Below the pieces are notes generated by a model that searched no databases, was not told the DNA's origin, and saw only the letters and a list, made by a program, of their open reading frames with translations. A stretch of 64,000 nucleotides of DNA from Euphorbia lathyris. Its lineage: Eukaryota; Streptophyta; Magnoliopsida; Malpighiales; Euphorbiaceae. A program made the translations under genes and the position numbers. The stretch covers positions 78,521,256-78,585,255 of the forward strand of contig NC_088911.1 in NCBI RefSeq assembly GCF_963576675.1. The letters run 5' to 3'. This document shows positions 1 through 11,190 of the stretch, piece after piece (position 1 is the first letter of the stretch; each line of letters opens with the position of its first letter).

Positions 1-873
1 TTCGGGCCAAAAACTTCTCAAGTGCTACGAAGTGCCCTTCTCTTGTACCCGAATTGACCATCATGTCATCCACATAGACCTCTACCTCTTTGTGTATCAT
101 GTCGTGGAACAGTGCCGTAGCCATTTGCTGATAAGTTGCCCCGGCATTTTTTTTTAACCAAATGGCACTACTCTATAGCAACATGTCCCCCACTCAGTAG
201 TGAACGAGGTCTTTGCTTTGTGCTTCTCGGCCATCTGAACCTGCATGTAGCCCATGAAGCCATCCACATTCGTGTGCAAGATGCTTGATGTTGCACTGTC
301 GATCAATACATCGATGTGAGGCAATGCGAATTCATCTTCAAGCCTTGTTGAGATCTCTATAGTCGACGCACATTCGCACCTTACCGTCCTTCTTTGCGAT
401 TGGCACTACATTTGCCACTCACGGCGGATATTCAATTACTTCGATGAAACCTGCCTCTAACTGTTTCTTCACTTCTTCCCTGATCTTATCTACCCATTCT
501 GGCCTCATGCGTCAGAGCTTTTGCTTTACGGGTTTAGCATCGGGGTATTTTGGAATACGGTGAGCTACGATGGATTTATCGGTTTCAGGCATGTCTTCGT
601 ACGTCCAAGCAAACACTATTTCGTATTTTTTTTAATTATTCTCTCAAATTCTTTCCTCTCTTCAATAGTTAATTCTTGAGCAATTTGTATAAGTTTAGGA
701 TTTGCATCCGTGCCAAGATTGAAAGTTGACATTTCTATTGTATTGATTTCAAATGTAGGCATGTTATATGAATGAGAATGCATGGAATGATCAGAATCAA
801 CATCAAGCAAGTAAGCAAAATCAGAATTCATTTCATTGATAGTATTGGTGAGTACATCATCAGATTCAAACAA
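1..873 (-). pseudogene. Ogre/Tat-like Ty3/gypsy pol: N-terminus and reverse transcriptase, decayed, runs off the left edge
   Basis: Read on the minus strand, 616-873 encodes a short segment ending in an EERKEFERIIKK-type stretch, the usual run-up to gypsy reverse transcriptase. It is followed, with frame breaks, by IVFAWTYEDMPETDKS, a VRMCVDYRDLNK block, MGYMQVQMAEKHKAKTSF, and the catalytic box YVDDMMVNS at about 20-100. The order of blocks is normal for RT, but no single frame stays open. An extra T run near 150-160 and a stop at the end of the gag ORF break it. A protease motif (DTG or DSG) was not found between the gag ORF and this RT, so the protease appears lost or unrecognisable. RNase H and integrase would lie left of the window. 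The element is surely inactive as read. Confidence 0.85.
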
Positions 874-882
874 AGCGGTAAT

Positions 883-3800
883 CTAGTTGTCATCAACAGG
901 GTTCTCGAGTTTCTCATAAGTCTTAGAGGTACTGGGCTCATCCACCGCTCCCACAGTGGCCTCAATAGTGATCACCTGCTCCTCAGCATTTAGGTCAAGC
1001 ATCATGATCCCCTCTATGAAGCAGCTTGACTTTCCTTTGCCCCAGCCAGTAACATCGTTGAAGATCTTAAATCCGGGCAGATTCTTTCCCTCGGTGCCTC
1101 GTCCTGACTCTACCATTACGACAATTTTCGGCTCGTCATCAGACTCATCCCAGATATGGATTGGAGCTTTCTGATTGATACCTTCCTCTTTCGAGGAACT
1201 TCCCCAAATATCCACAACAATCAGATCCATCACGTGAGGGACGTTCGGATTTACGTAGGAAGGGTCCGACGATCCATACCAAGCCCATCCTATAACCTCA
1301 CTATAATCCTTCAAGAACACCCTACTCAACCTCTTTGCCACAAGTGGAATAGCACCCTTTCGGATGCACATGAGTTGCTCCTGATCGCTCAAGGTGACCT
1401 GACGTGAAGCATACTTGAACCTCCACCTTCTTGCGTAATCCACAAATGTTTCTTCGGGAAATTGCTTGATCCTTTCTAAATCTTCCAACGACCCCGTCCA
1501 CAGAATGTACATCTCATACCTTTGCACAAAGGCCTCCATGAGGGACCCCCAGTCCCCTTTTGTCTTTGCCGAGAGCATTCGGTGCCACATCAAAGCTTCT
1601 CCTATGAGTGTCTTCGGAAAATGCTGAACCAACTCACTTCGATAGAGTCCCGCGTCAAACATGTAGGCACGAAAACGGTTTACATGATCGATGGGGTTCT
1701 CATCTCCCTTGTACTTAGCCATGGTTAATACTGCCTCATGTGTCTCCTCATCGAGTGACTCAGGCATTTCCTCTGGATGTCCCCATGCGGTGCATTTCTT
1801 GATGAATCTCTTAGTCATTTCAGCCCAGTTCACCTTAACATTCATCGGAAGAGACATATACCACACCAGCGATTCTCCTACCAACGAGTTGCAAAACAAA
1901 CTCGTGATTTCCTCCCCTTTGAAGTCCAACGGCCCCATCACTGAAAAGTAGAAGTGCAAATGCTCCATAGGGTCTTTGTTGCCGTTATACTTACTAACTG
2001 CTGGCAACGGGTGCTTGATGGGCCCAACCTGCATTGCGCTACTTTCTGCCGCTCTCTCTTTAGCCTTCTTATACTTTTCCAAGAATAAACTTGCCAATTG
2101 TGACCAATCACCCTTGATGGAATCAGGCAAGGATCGGAACCACTCCAAAGGCTCGCCTATCAACGAAGGGTCGAACCACTGAGCGATCTCATTAATCCCA
2201 AACGGTTCAACAAACATAGCACACATATACTTATACAAGTGGACCTCAGGGTCCTCCACCCCACTGAATATCTTTAACTCAAGAATAATTCTCCGAGATG
2301 ACCCCTGCCCGGTCTCTTCGGTGTCATCTTCGTCATATGGCGCTCCATCGCCCAATTCATCATCTATCATCTCGCCCGCTGTTTCCTCTCCCAGAAAAGA
2401 CACATACAATCCGCTTCCTATCGTCATTTTCTCATCGGAGTCCAACAGCTCCTCTTCATCCTCCTCAAAGGATTCTACCACCGTACTCTCCTCGAGCCCG
2501 GATTCGATCATACTTACCCTATGATTAGGAAATGGATTGCGCCTAGTGGAAGGGTTTTCTGATGATGGATCAGCTATCTTTTTCTCCTCAATCAAATTTT
2601 GAATCTCATGCTTCAACCTCTCACAGTTCTCAATAGTGTGCCCGTAGTTGCTATGGAACTCACAGTACCCCCTAGCTTGCATCTGAGAAGTAGACGGTGC
2701 TTTGCCATTAGGAGTGAGGGCTTTCAACAATCCCCTTTTTTGCAATCGTTCGAAAACTTTTGCGTAGCTTTGATCAAACATGGCGAACTGCCTCTTCTCA
2801 ATAGCGTTAAGTTCAAGCATTTTCACTGCGGCTGATTCTGTACTCGCACTTGGCCCTCCGGCACTATATCCAGACTTTGTCCACTTAGTGTAAGCTTTCT
2901 TCGGCTCTCCATCCCCTTCAACTGTCAAGGCACAACTATACATCTGATTGAAATCGGTAAAAGGCATATACCGCAGCTCATTCTTAATATACGGCAACGT
3001 GTTACCAACTACCATTCGGATCTGATCCTGCTCAAGCGGTTTCTGCTTCATGATTGCGGCCTTGGCCCTCCATCTCCTCACAAAATCGGAAAAAGATTCC
3101 CCAGTCTGTTCCTTAGTGCTCTCTAGCTCCTTCAGAGTAACCTCAAGCATAGTGTTGAAACTATACTGAGCGATGAATGACTTCGCTAACTCCTTCCAAT
3201 CTCTCTTCGTAACCATCGGCAATGCATGGAACCATACGAGGGCAGCTCCCTCCAGATAAGTATTAAACAGTGCTAGGACCTGATCCTCAGTCAGGATCGT
3301 GTGCTTCATTACCGCAACATACTGATTCATGTGGGCAGTAGGATCCCCAGTTCCATCAAACTTCTTCATGTCTGGGAGCCGGAATTTTAAAGGCAAAGCA
3401 GTTGCTGACAAACAATTCTTCAAATTATAAAAGTCCTGACTTCCGGAGCTTCCCCCACGCAGATCCTGCACCTCCTGAGTGATGTGCTGCTTCCACTCCT
3501 CTTCCTTAGCTTTCTCCTTCTCCAGCTGTTTCTGGATGTAATCCTGATAGTCATCCTCATTCCCAAAGCGGGGACCATTGTTCATCTCATTCTCAGCATG
3601 CTTACTACCACTCTTGTTATCCTTCAACGCCAGCTCAGCTAGCTGGGCCAAAATCGCGGCTAACTGATCATTAATGTGGTTCACAGAGTTTTCCAATTCA
3701 GCCACCTTTTCGTCGGTCGCATACATACTGGCTGAAGACTGAGTATACTCTGACGAAGATGATTCAGAAGCCACAACTGCCGATTCAGAACTGTCTATCT

Positions 3801-3885
3801 GTAGCTGATCAAACTGCCTGACTAGCTGGTTACTCTTGCGAAACCACAACCGCTTAATGATGAAGTCTGCGTGAACGGCATCCAT
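883..3885 (-). CDS. Giant gag-like ORF with four retrotransposon gag cores and one zinc knuckle (1000 aa)
   Basis: An uninterrupted 1000-residue gag-like protein of the Ogre/Tat-like element. Residues 55-140 are probably coiled coil. The first full gag core is at about 168-325 (DPTAHMNQY, LEGAALVWFHALP, KRDWKELAKSF, then FSDFVRRWR). A CX2HX4HX4C knuckle follows at 408-421 (CEFHSNYGHTIENC). Three more cores come after the knuckle: two short ones at about 534-606 (DPEVHLYKY, LIGEPLEWFRSLP) and 627-697 (DPMEHLHFY, LVGESLVWYMSLP), and a fuller one at about 719-865 (NPIDHVNRF, LIGEALMWHRML, FVDYARRWRF). Normal gag has a single core of this kind. The start at 3885 is the first ATG and sits just inside a leader shared with the neighbouring element at 12981-13155. 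The stop at 883 separates it from pol. Gag forms the virus-like particle in which reverse transcription occurs. The role of the extra cores is unknown. Confidence 0.85.
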   Translation of the reverse strand: MDAVHADFIIKRLWFRKSNQLVRQFDQLQIDSSESAVVASESSSSEYTQSSASMYATDEKVAELENSVNHINDQLAAILAQLAELALKDNKSGSKHAENEMNNGPRFGNEDDYQDYIQKQLEKEKAKEEEWKQHITQEVQDLRGGSSGSQDFYNLKNCLSATALPLKFRLPDMKKFDGTGDPTAHMNQYVAVMKHTILTEDQVLALFNTYLEGAALVWFHALPMVTKRDWKELAKSFIAQYSFNTMLEVTLKELESTKEQTGESFSDFVRRWRAKAAIMKQKPLEQDQIRMVVGNTLPYIKNELRYMPFTDFNQMYSCALTVEGDGEPKKAYTKWTKSGYSAGGPSASTESAAVKMLELNAIEKRQFAMFDQSYAKVFERLQKRGLLKALTPNGKAPSTSQMQARGYCEFHSNYGHTIENCERLKHEIQNLIEEKKIADPSSENPSTRRNPFPNHRVSMIESGLEESTVVESFEEDEEELLDSDEKMTIGSGLYVSFLGEETAGEMIDDELGDGAPYDEDDTEETGQGSSRRIILELKIFSGVEDPEVHLYKYMCAMFVEPFGINEIAQWFDPSLIGEPLEWFRSLPDSIKGDWSQLASLFLEKYKKAKERAAESSAMQVGPIKHPLPAVSKYNGNKDPMEHLHFYFSVMGPLDFKGEEITSLFCNSLVGESLVWYMSLPMNVKVNWAEMTKRFIKKCTAWGHPEEMPESLDEETHEAVLTMAKYKGDENPIDHVNRFRAYMFDAGLYRSELVQHFPKTLIGEALMWHRMLSAKTKGDWGSLMEAFVQRYEMYILWTGSLEDLERIKQFPEETFVDYARRWRFKYASRQVTLSDQEQLMCIRKGAIPLVAKRLSRVFLKDYSEVIGWAWYGSSDPSYVNPNVPHVMDLIVVDIWGSSSKEEGINQKAPIHIWDESDDEPKIVVMVESGRGTEGKNLPGFKIFNDVTGWGKGKSSCFIEGIMMLDLNAEEQVITIEATVGAVDEPSTSKTYEKLENPVDDN

Positions 3886-5792
3886 TAGTATGTATGCATG
3901 ATTTTATATGCATGATTTGTGGTGTGTGCATTTATTTATTTACGGATATATAAGATAAGAAGAACAAACGTTAGTCTACTTACACGTATCACAGCATCTC
4001 TTTTCCACCCTTATTCCTCCACACACTCGATGGTCCAAGTCTCTTTCCTAGGATTTTTGTTTGGGGCTCACATTGCGATCCAGGGGACGCGTGATGTCGT
4101 CGATTATTGCGGAGAAGTAAACCATTCATCAGACAATACAATTCGTTTTAACGTATCAACGTTCAGTGACTAAGATATCGACCAAATGGATTGTCCTTCC
4201 GAATAACTCGTCCCTCGTTATTTTGCGAGATGCTTCGATTCCGGTTTTGACACCCTTTGAACGCATCTCGGCTTTTAGACGTGGTACGAGTTATTTTTCT
4301 GGTTCAATTGTTCGTTATTGACAATGACTCGTTCCTTTTTATTCGCGTGGGTTCGTGTCTCGATTTTTGGATTACGACGGGATCTTTTGGATCTATCGAG
4401 AGACGCAACCACGTGTTTATTTAGTGATAAAATCACTTTTTGGATTTGGGAACGGACTCATCGCGTAACGCGTTTGTTTTTAGCATCAAGAACCTGCTTG
4501 CTCGCTTTGGCTACGTGAAAAGATGATGAGTCTTATTTGAGCGCGCAGTAATCTTTCGGCCAGCCACAAATTTTTATTTCTTCCAATTTACGGGATATAC
4601 CATCCTAGCGTGGTTATAGAAAATCAACGTTTCATTGAATCGCATGCTTATTCGAAGCAGGGATATTACCGTTCTTTTTCATTTAGGCACGAGTTAAGAA
4701 AACGCGCATGTCGGGCCATATTTCTTGTAGTTTTGGTAAGGGTCGAAATGATCGAGTCATTAGTCAAACCCACAGTCTCGTCCATATGGCGCAATTATGC
4801 GGTTTAGCTTAATTCGGCTTTGTGATTTTAAACAGCGTATACACTCGTTCGAGGCACGTATTCAACGACATTGGTTCATTTTCTTTAACTACTCTCGGGA
4901 TTGACATATATCGTAGATACGGAATGATTTTGGTCATTCGTTTATTTTTGCTTTTATTTTCTTAGTTACTTTCGCGGATACATCCATTTCTCTTTAGAAC
5001 AACACAAGGCATAACGTAAGAGCTCGTCTTTTATTCGAAAGGGACGGGCCATGTTTGCAAAACTCTTTACGTTACAATGGGGTCGTTCAAAACAGAAATG
5101 TTCTTCATTTTCGTTTCGTCATAATTTCGTTTTATCCCAACCTATTTAAAGAATGTGAATAACGGCTACTGTTAATATAGTCTTTTGAATCGAGATGTAA
5201 CTATCCTTAATACCAAACCAATTCGTATTAATACGTGCTTACATCATAACGTATTTCCTGAACATGTGCCTTCTTCGGGATATGGAAAGGGACCAGGCGG
5301 GTCGCACAAGTTCATTCATACGAGATGACTAAGTCGTCTTTAGTTCGAATCGTTTCGACGTTTTGGGGTAGTTTGTATATCGGTTTAAGAGTATATATTA
5401 ACGTATCGTTTCATTTTCTTTACATATTTTAGGATTAGACACGTACCATGGCAATTTGAAAACACGAACTGATTCATTTATCACATCAAAAATAGTAACG
5501 GGTAATCCTATGGAAACTTCTAAGGCTACTATATGCTGACACGGCTGATCGCGGGACCTCACAGGACCGCACAAATTCGCCCCTAACGAATGGATGGGGA
5601 TCGTTTGGCGCCTTACTGTAAGGGGGAACTTACGCTAGCCTCTTTCGAGCGACGAATGGACTCTCGGTAGAGGTTTCGCGGAAATTACCCAAAAGGTTTG
5701 CAATAATGCTTATGAATGCATACGAAAAGAAATAATACGATCCGTCCCTGTTAAGGGCTTAATACACGCCTTCCGGAATCAAATTTCTCGCT
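3886..5792 (-). other. 5' leader of the left Ogre/Tat-like element
   Basis: About 1.9 kb without a convincing ORF lies between the primer-binding site and the gag start. The part nearest gag (3886-3945) is similar to 13045-13100, the leader of the second element, which supports common ancestry of the two. Long leaders are usual in the Ogre/Tat clade. Confidence 0.6.
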
Positions 5793-5810
5793 TCCCCAGC
5801 AGAGTCGCCA
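5793..5810 (-). other. Primer-binding site (PBS)
   Basis: On the minus strand TGGCGACTCTGCTGGGGA lies three bases after the LTR end (TCTAACA). It starts with TGG, complementary to a tRNA CCA end. The same sequence follows the LTR in many plant Ogre/Tat-like elements. The tRNA species was not determined. Confidence 0.75.
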
Positions 5811-5813
5811 CTT

Positions 5814-8803
5814 GTTAGACGAGGTGCCACGGCCTAATCTCCCGGGCGGACCGGGGGGTGGACACCTCATAGCGATGTAAGCGGTGATTGGCGCCGAAAG
5901 CAACCAATCGTGGAATCAAGCTGCTCGGCAGGGCCGGAGCTCGGAGATATGGAAGAGTCGCCACCCACGAATGGGAAAATGAACACCGATCCCTTGCGGG
6001 AGACCGGTGTGGGTTCGGGAAACTTAGGTACGAGCCGAGAAGGCTAGCTCCTTTCCGGAGAAAGGCTACTAGGCACCCCGACATCGCCCGGTTATGAACC
6101 ACCGGCCTCCTACTCAGCATGTTAGGCGATAACGGACTAATCGTATACTTCTTTAAGTTTAAAATTCATTTGAAACCTTTTCTTTATCGTTTTGGAAACC
6201 GTTTTGAGCATATATTATTGAAAAGCCACTTTAGTAAAGAATCACCCATTTACATTAGTTCAATATACATATAAAAGAGAGGGGAGGAAGGAAGAAGTGA
6301 TTTATTTACCACGTGATTTACATTCCGTGTTACATGTTAATTCTATACTAACTCATTTCCCCAAAACGAGTTTATTTACATGATTCGCACCTTAATCGCC
6401 GTTGGAATGATTTAGGTGCGTTTTTAAAACCCCGTTTGATGAAGTTCACCCGAATCGCCGTTGGAACGATTCGAGTGTTTGAAAACGTTAAGGTAAAAAC
6501 CTTTAATAAGAAAACGTGGTTAAGCATACAAGTCAATTTATTTTATATAAATCATTTAAGAAAACGATTCAAAAACTCTATTATTCACAATGAAAACGAT
6601 TTTAATTACAAGGTTCGCTTAATCCATCGTTGGAACGGACTAAGGTTTTAAAACGTGGTGTTTTAAGAAACGATTTGAAATGTCAAGAAAACACTATTTA
6701 TTTACATTAGGAACCTCTAAAAATCCATTAGTTTAAATAATTAAATTGAAAACTCTTTTTGTGATTTATTTTCCCCTTTTCACTCAATGGACTCTTTACT
6801 TGTCATAATTACAACAATAAACATATTAAATCAAAATTCACTCCCAAATAAAGCCCATTTGAAACATGGACCCATAAATGTCCAAAGAATAAAGAAAATA
6901 ATATAGGTATATATATACATTTTAGCCAAAAAAGGAAACATGAAATAAGGATAAGTGAAAAGATACTATATAATACATATATAAGGAATAATAATGAAAA
7001 TAATAAGTATAATACATGTTTACTTTAAATATGTGAAAGTAATAAATAAAACCTCTAAATAAGAAAATATTATTTGTCCCCAAAATAGTTTTATCTAATA
7101 ATAACTAATATAGCCCAAATAGTCCAAAACTATATATATACATACATAATGTAGTTTAAATATCAAAATAATACTCATTTATCCACAAAATATCTACAAA
7201 TTAATTACTTTCAAAACACCCAAGTAAATAACATTCTAAAATAAAACCCATTATCACTTAAATGAATAAAAAAGAAAATATATATATACATATACTTATA
7301 TTAGATTAAATTAAAAAATGATATATAAATATTCTAAATAACTATATGCACCAATTATCCAAAAATAATTTGAAAATATTTATTACATAAATATACATAT
7401 ATGTACAAAGGATTGAAAGCTTAAAAGTTGAGAAAGAGAGCATTTTTTACATTTCAGCAGCTTTACCGACGGAAATTCCGTCGTAAACAGCCTTTAGTGA
7501 CAGAAAACGGAAAATTACAGCAGCACTCCAATTATTTCCAGATTTATTTAAAAGCTTTAAATTAAGTCTAATTCAATCGTTTTGGATTTCCGAACTACCA
7601 AAAATGGATCATAGTCAATAACGGAAGTTCTTAAAACGACGTTTTTATTTTAAAACATTATTTGGAAATTTCTTTAGTTAAAACTTATAATTACAACGTT
7701 TTCAATACCCGAACTACCTTTTAATCGGATCACGGTTTGTATTGGGATATCAAAACGAGGTTTTTTACTTCAAAACAAAACCGAACGTTTATCTAAAAAG
7801 AGACGGGAATTAAATAAATACGAAAAACTAAATAAAACGTGATAAATAAATAAATGACAAAATAAATAAAATTATAACATAAAAATAAATAAAGGAAAAG
7901 AAATAAATTAAATAAAATAAAACGAGTCTAGTCCTCGGATAATACCTCAAGTTCGGTATCTGACAGTCGAAGCCGATTGATTCCACGAGTCGTGATTTTC
8001 CAGTTTTTTGTGTTTTTTAGTAAAAATTTAACTTTGGAAAAATTTGGATTTTTTTGGGAAAAAAAAATATTTTCTCCAAAAAATTGACTTTCTCTCTCTA
8101 AAAATGTTTAGAGTGAGAAAGCTCCAAATAATCCACCCTCCAAAATGCATGGGGATCCGTGCCTTTTATAGGCATTTGGATCCCCGGAGAAAATGGGCGA
8201 CGCCCGAGAAAGATCGGGCGTCGCCCAAAAGGGTTGGGCGATCGCCCAACGGAGTTGGGCGAGCGCCCAACTATCATTGGGCGCGCGCCCAGCCGACGTT
8301 GGCCGTTCGCCCAACGTCGTCGGGCGCTCGCCCAACGGCCGCCGGGGCGCATCTCGCGCCGTCGGGCGCACACGCCCCGTGGCCGTCGAGCGCGCGTCCC
8401 GCGCTGCCGGGCGCCCATGTGTCGTGGCCGCCGAACGCGCGTTCCGCGCTGCCGGACGCACACGCCCCGTGGCCGACGAGCGTGCGCTCCGTGCTACCGG
8501 GCTCGTGCGTCGCCCGGACGTCGAGCGTGTGCCATTCGCGTGCGTCCGATGGACGCCGAGCGTGCGCCTCGTGCTGTCGAGCGGGCGTCCGACTGTCGTC
8601 GGACGCGCGTCGGCTGCCGCTAGGCGCTCGCACCACGCTGCTAAGCACTCGCGAGCCATCCGATCGACAACAGCGACCCGTTGTAACTTTTCCTTCCTTA
8701 TTTTATTTTTTTTTTGTTTTTCAAAACTTCCGGAATCAACCGCTTCAACCGTCTTGTTTTCAGGTTTTCGTCACAGGTCCTCCGACTCGGTGTCTACAGT
8801 TGC
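5814..8803 (-). repeat. Long terminal repeat, about 3.0 kb, shared by two Ogre/Tat-like elements
   Basis: On the minus strand it begins TGTAGACACCGAGTC at 8803 and ends CTCGTCTAACA at 5814, with short inverted ends TGT/ACA. The PBS of the left element abuts its 3' end, and a purine-rich stretch of the right element (GTAGGGGCAAC) abuts its 5' end. It therefore serves as 5' LTR for one and 3' LTR for the other. Inside are a GC-rich repeat island (8206-8660), AT-rich sequence at 6700-7450 and several degenerate copies of a block around CGCCGTTGGAACGATT (about 6390, 6455, 6620). There is no coding content. The long ORFs over 8044-8880 are by-products of the GC-rich repeats. Confidence 0.8.
8206..8660. 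repeat. GC-rich, CpG-dense tandem repeats inside the 3-kb LTR
   Basis: Two repeat types are adjacent. At 8206-8340 units of roughly 24-27 bp each carry a palindrome such as TTGGGCGATCGCCCAA or TTGGGCGAGCGCCCAA. At 8366-8500 there are three 45-bp units, starting at 8366, 8411 and 8456, with a decayed fourth after 8501. The flanking LTR is AT-rich, so base composition changes abruptly. On the minus strand the island lies about 140-600 bp after the LTR start, in U3. Confidence 0.85.
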
Positions 8804-9023
8804 CCCTACTTTGCTATTTTGACAGTGATGTGTGTGTTTTGAAAACGTTTTTTTTTGCTAACGCAACACATACAATGTAAATATATTAAAGTAAAAGACA
8901 CATATAGAGTGGGAGGAGAAATACCTGATCTCCACGTCGCAAGTTCCCTCCTCATCTTGGATCTTTACTTTGGTTGTCCTGTCCTTGCCTCTAAATCGGC
9001 CGCGTACGGGCGCTCTTTCTAGG

Positions 9024-9519
9024 AACCTAGTCTCTAAATCGACTACAGGTAAAGTGGCTCAATAGCAACCCTGGTCTCTAAATCGACCGCAGGTAAAACG
9101 GCTCAAAAGCAACCCTGATCTCAAAATCGACCGCGTGCACGACCGTGGGTAAAATGGCTCAAAAGCAGCCCTGGTCTCTAAATCGACCGCAGGCAAAATG
9201 GCTCAATAGCTACCATGGTCCACGACCGCGGGTAAAATGGCTCAAAAGCAACCCTGGTCCACGACCGCGGGTAAGATGGCTCAAAAGCAACCCTGGTCCA
9301 CGACTGCGGGTAAAATGGCTCAAAAGCGACCCTGGTCCACGACCGCGGGTAAAATGGCTCAAAAGCAACCCTGGTCTCTAAATCGACCGCAGGCAAAATG
9401 GCTCAATAGCAACCCTAGTCCACGACCGCGGGTAAAATGGCTCAAAAGCAACCCTGGTCTCTAAATCGACCGCAGGCAAAATGGCTCAAAGGCAACCTCG
9501 GTCTCTAAATCGACCGCAC
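9024..9519. repeat. Minisatellite of alternating 44-bp and 39-bp units
   Basis: Eleven full units and one partial unit. The 44-bp type contains CTCTAAATCGACCGCAGG and the 39-bp type contains CCACGACCGCGGGTAAAATG. They share AAAATGGCTCAAAAGCAACC. One 56-bp unit (about 9113-9168) contains pieces of both types and looks like a crossover or an ancestral form. Peptides read across the array are repeat artefacts. Confidence 0.9.
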
Positions 9520-9521
9520 GT

Positions 9522-10215
9522 GTGTAGTGATGCATATAGATGGGTGAATGTAGCCTAGCCTATGGATGCGTGTAAACACCTATGTGTGTGTGTGCAGGTG
9601 ACTGTGCGTGTGTTTGAATGTGCATAAGTGTGGCTTATGTGTTTCGCTTTATGCGGATGTATGGACATGTGTGTATGCAAACTATGTATGTGTGGATGAG
9701 ATGGTCGAATGGATTCCCTTTTCATAGGCTGGAGGATTTTGGTAGCTTTAGATCGATAAATGATGCTTCGGGCCATCCCCAAGGTGTGCAAGGACGAGGG
9801 TGAGGATAAGTTTGATACCAAGGGTTATAAGGACGGGAATTTAGTTTTGATGAGCTTGTGTCAAGGAGAGGTATGTAGCGATGCATAGAGATGGTGGATG
9901 TAGCCTAACCTATGGATGCATGTAAACACTTATATGTGCGTATGCAGGTGACCGTGCGCGTGTTTGAATGTGCATACGTGTGGCCTATGTGTTTTGCTTT
10001 ATATGGATGTATGGACATGTGGGAATGCAAGCTATGTACATGTGGATGAGATGCTCGGATGGATTCCCTTTTCATAGGCTTGGAGGATTTTTGGAGCTTC
10101 AGATCGAGAAATGATGTTTCAGGCCGTCCCCAAGGAGTGCGAGGATGAGGGCGAGGTTAAGTTTGAAACTAAGGGTTGTAAGGATGAGGATTTGGTCTTG
10201 ATGAGCTCGTGTCCA
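9522..10215. repeat. Tandem duplication, period about 346 bp
   Basis: Two diverged copies (about 9522-9867 and 9868-10215). Both contain GTAGCCTA(G/A)CCTATGGATG near the start, GATTCCCTTTTCATAGGCT in the middle and a GATGAGCT(T/C)GTGTC end. No coding signal is visible. Confidence 0.85.
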
Positions 10216-10269
10216 AGGGGCTCTCGCTTTTAACCAGAGTTTGACGTATTCATTTTTTCCCTAATTTTT

Positions 10270-11190
10270 GCTCGAGCTGCCCTTTTCGGGTTTTCAACTC
10301 AACGGGATCTCTCCGATATTCTCTATCTCTCCTTTTGCATGAACTGCCCCTAGGGGTTTTCAATTCATCTTTTTTATATCTCACTGATTTTCTCTATCTC
10401 TCCTTTTGCTTGGATCGCCTCTTTTGAGGTTTTTAATCCAACCTTTTTGTTCAATTTTTCTTCTCTTTTTCTTTCTTTCTTGATTGTGAATGATACCGGA
10501 TAGCACAGGGGGTTTATATTCACGGGCCATTTCTATGCTAATCATTTGACGATGAGTTCATGCCCGATGCCTTCGTTAATGGAGAAGCTTCCGGAGTGAG
10601 ATGGACATTGATCTGATTGTAGGGTCGTGCCCCCGATTAAAGTTACCGTCTTGGTGTAGGTTAGAAGTTGATGCGGGCGTATGCCCCTGCCAACTCGAGG
10701 TGAGATTTCATGTGCGCCAAACTAGGGATACTGCCGTTGGGAGTAGCTATGGAGGAGAGACGCTTTGGTCGAAATTTGACCCTTGAGAGGACCACATAGG
10801 AGCAGAGGAACCAGACTTCATGGAGCATGAGAGAGAGGAATAGTCTTTTTTTAGTTTTTCTTTTTTTATAGATTTTGGATCGGTTTATGGGTGTTGGGGT
10901 GATTTCAGTTGAGATGGGGTGTCTATTGATGCGGGTGTTGTCATTAGAAATGCAACCGTCTAGCTTAAATAAAGCACCTGGCAAAGATACATTGAATTGT
11001 TTACTGCTCAGTTTATTAACCACTGTCACCAAAGCATGCCCTTTCGGGTTTTCACACTTCAGTTATTTTAACTCTCTCCTTTTACCCCGGAATTTTCAAA
11101 CAAGCGCCCCGTGGGGTTTTCACTTATTGGGGTGTCCCTTATTGTTGCATAGGCCGCCCTTTGCGGATTTTCAACCTATCGGGATTTTCT
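10270..11190. repeat. Six dispersed copies of a GCCC-N-GGGTTTTCA hairpin motif
   Basis: Near 10278, 10355, 10415, 11040, 11105 and 11152 a C-run and a G-run are separated by a short variable loop and followed by TTTTCA or similar, for example GCCCTTTTCGGGTTTTCAAC and GCCCCTAGGGGTTTTCAATT. The loops and stems change together, so small hairpins are retained. Confidence 0.6.

Noticed and set aside
8044..8880. Long overlapping ORFs on both strands (up to 278 aa)
   Set aside because: They coincide with CpG-rich tandem repeats that lack stop codons by composition. The peptides are repetitive and unlike any known protein.
9145..9464. ORFs encoding repeated MAQKQPWS-type peptides
   Set aside because: They are translations of the 39/44-bp minisatellite in several frames, with no start context or conservation.
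10278..11190. Hairpins followed by T runs resembling bacterial terminators
   Set aside because: The DNA is a plant nuclear retrotransposon. The structure is reported only as a repeat motif.
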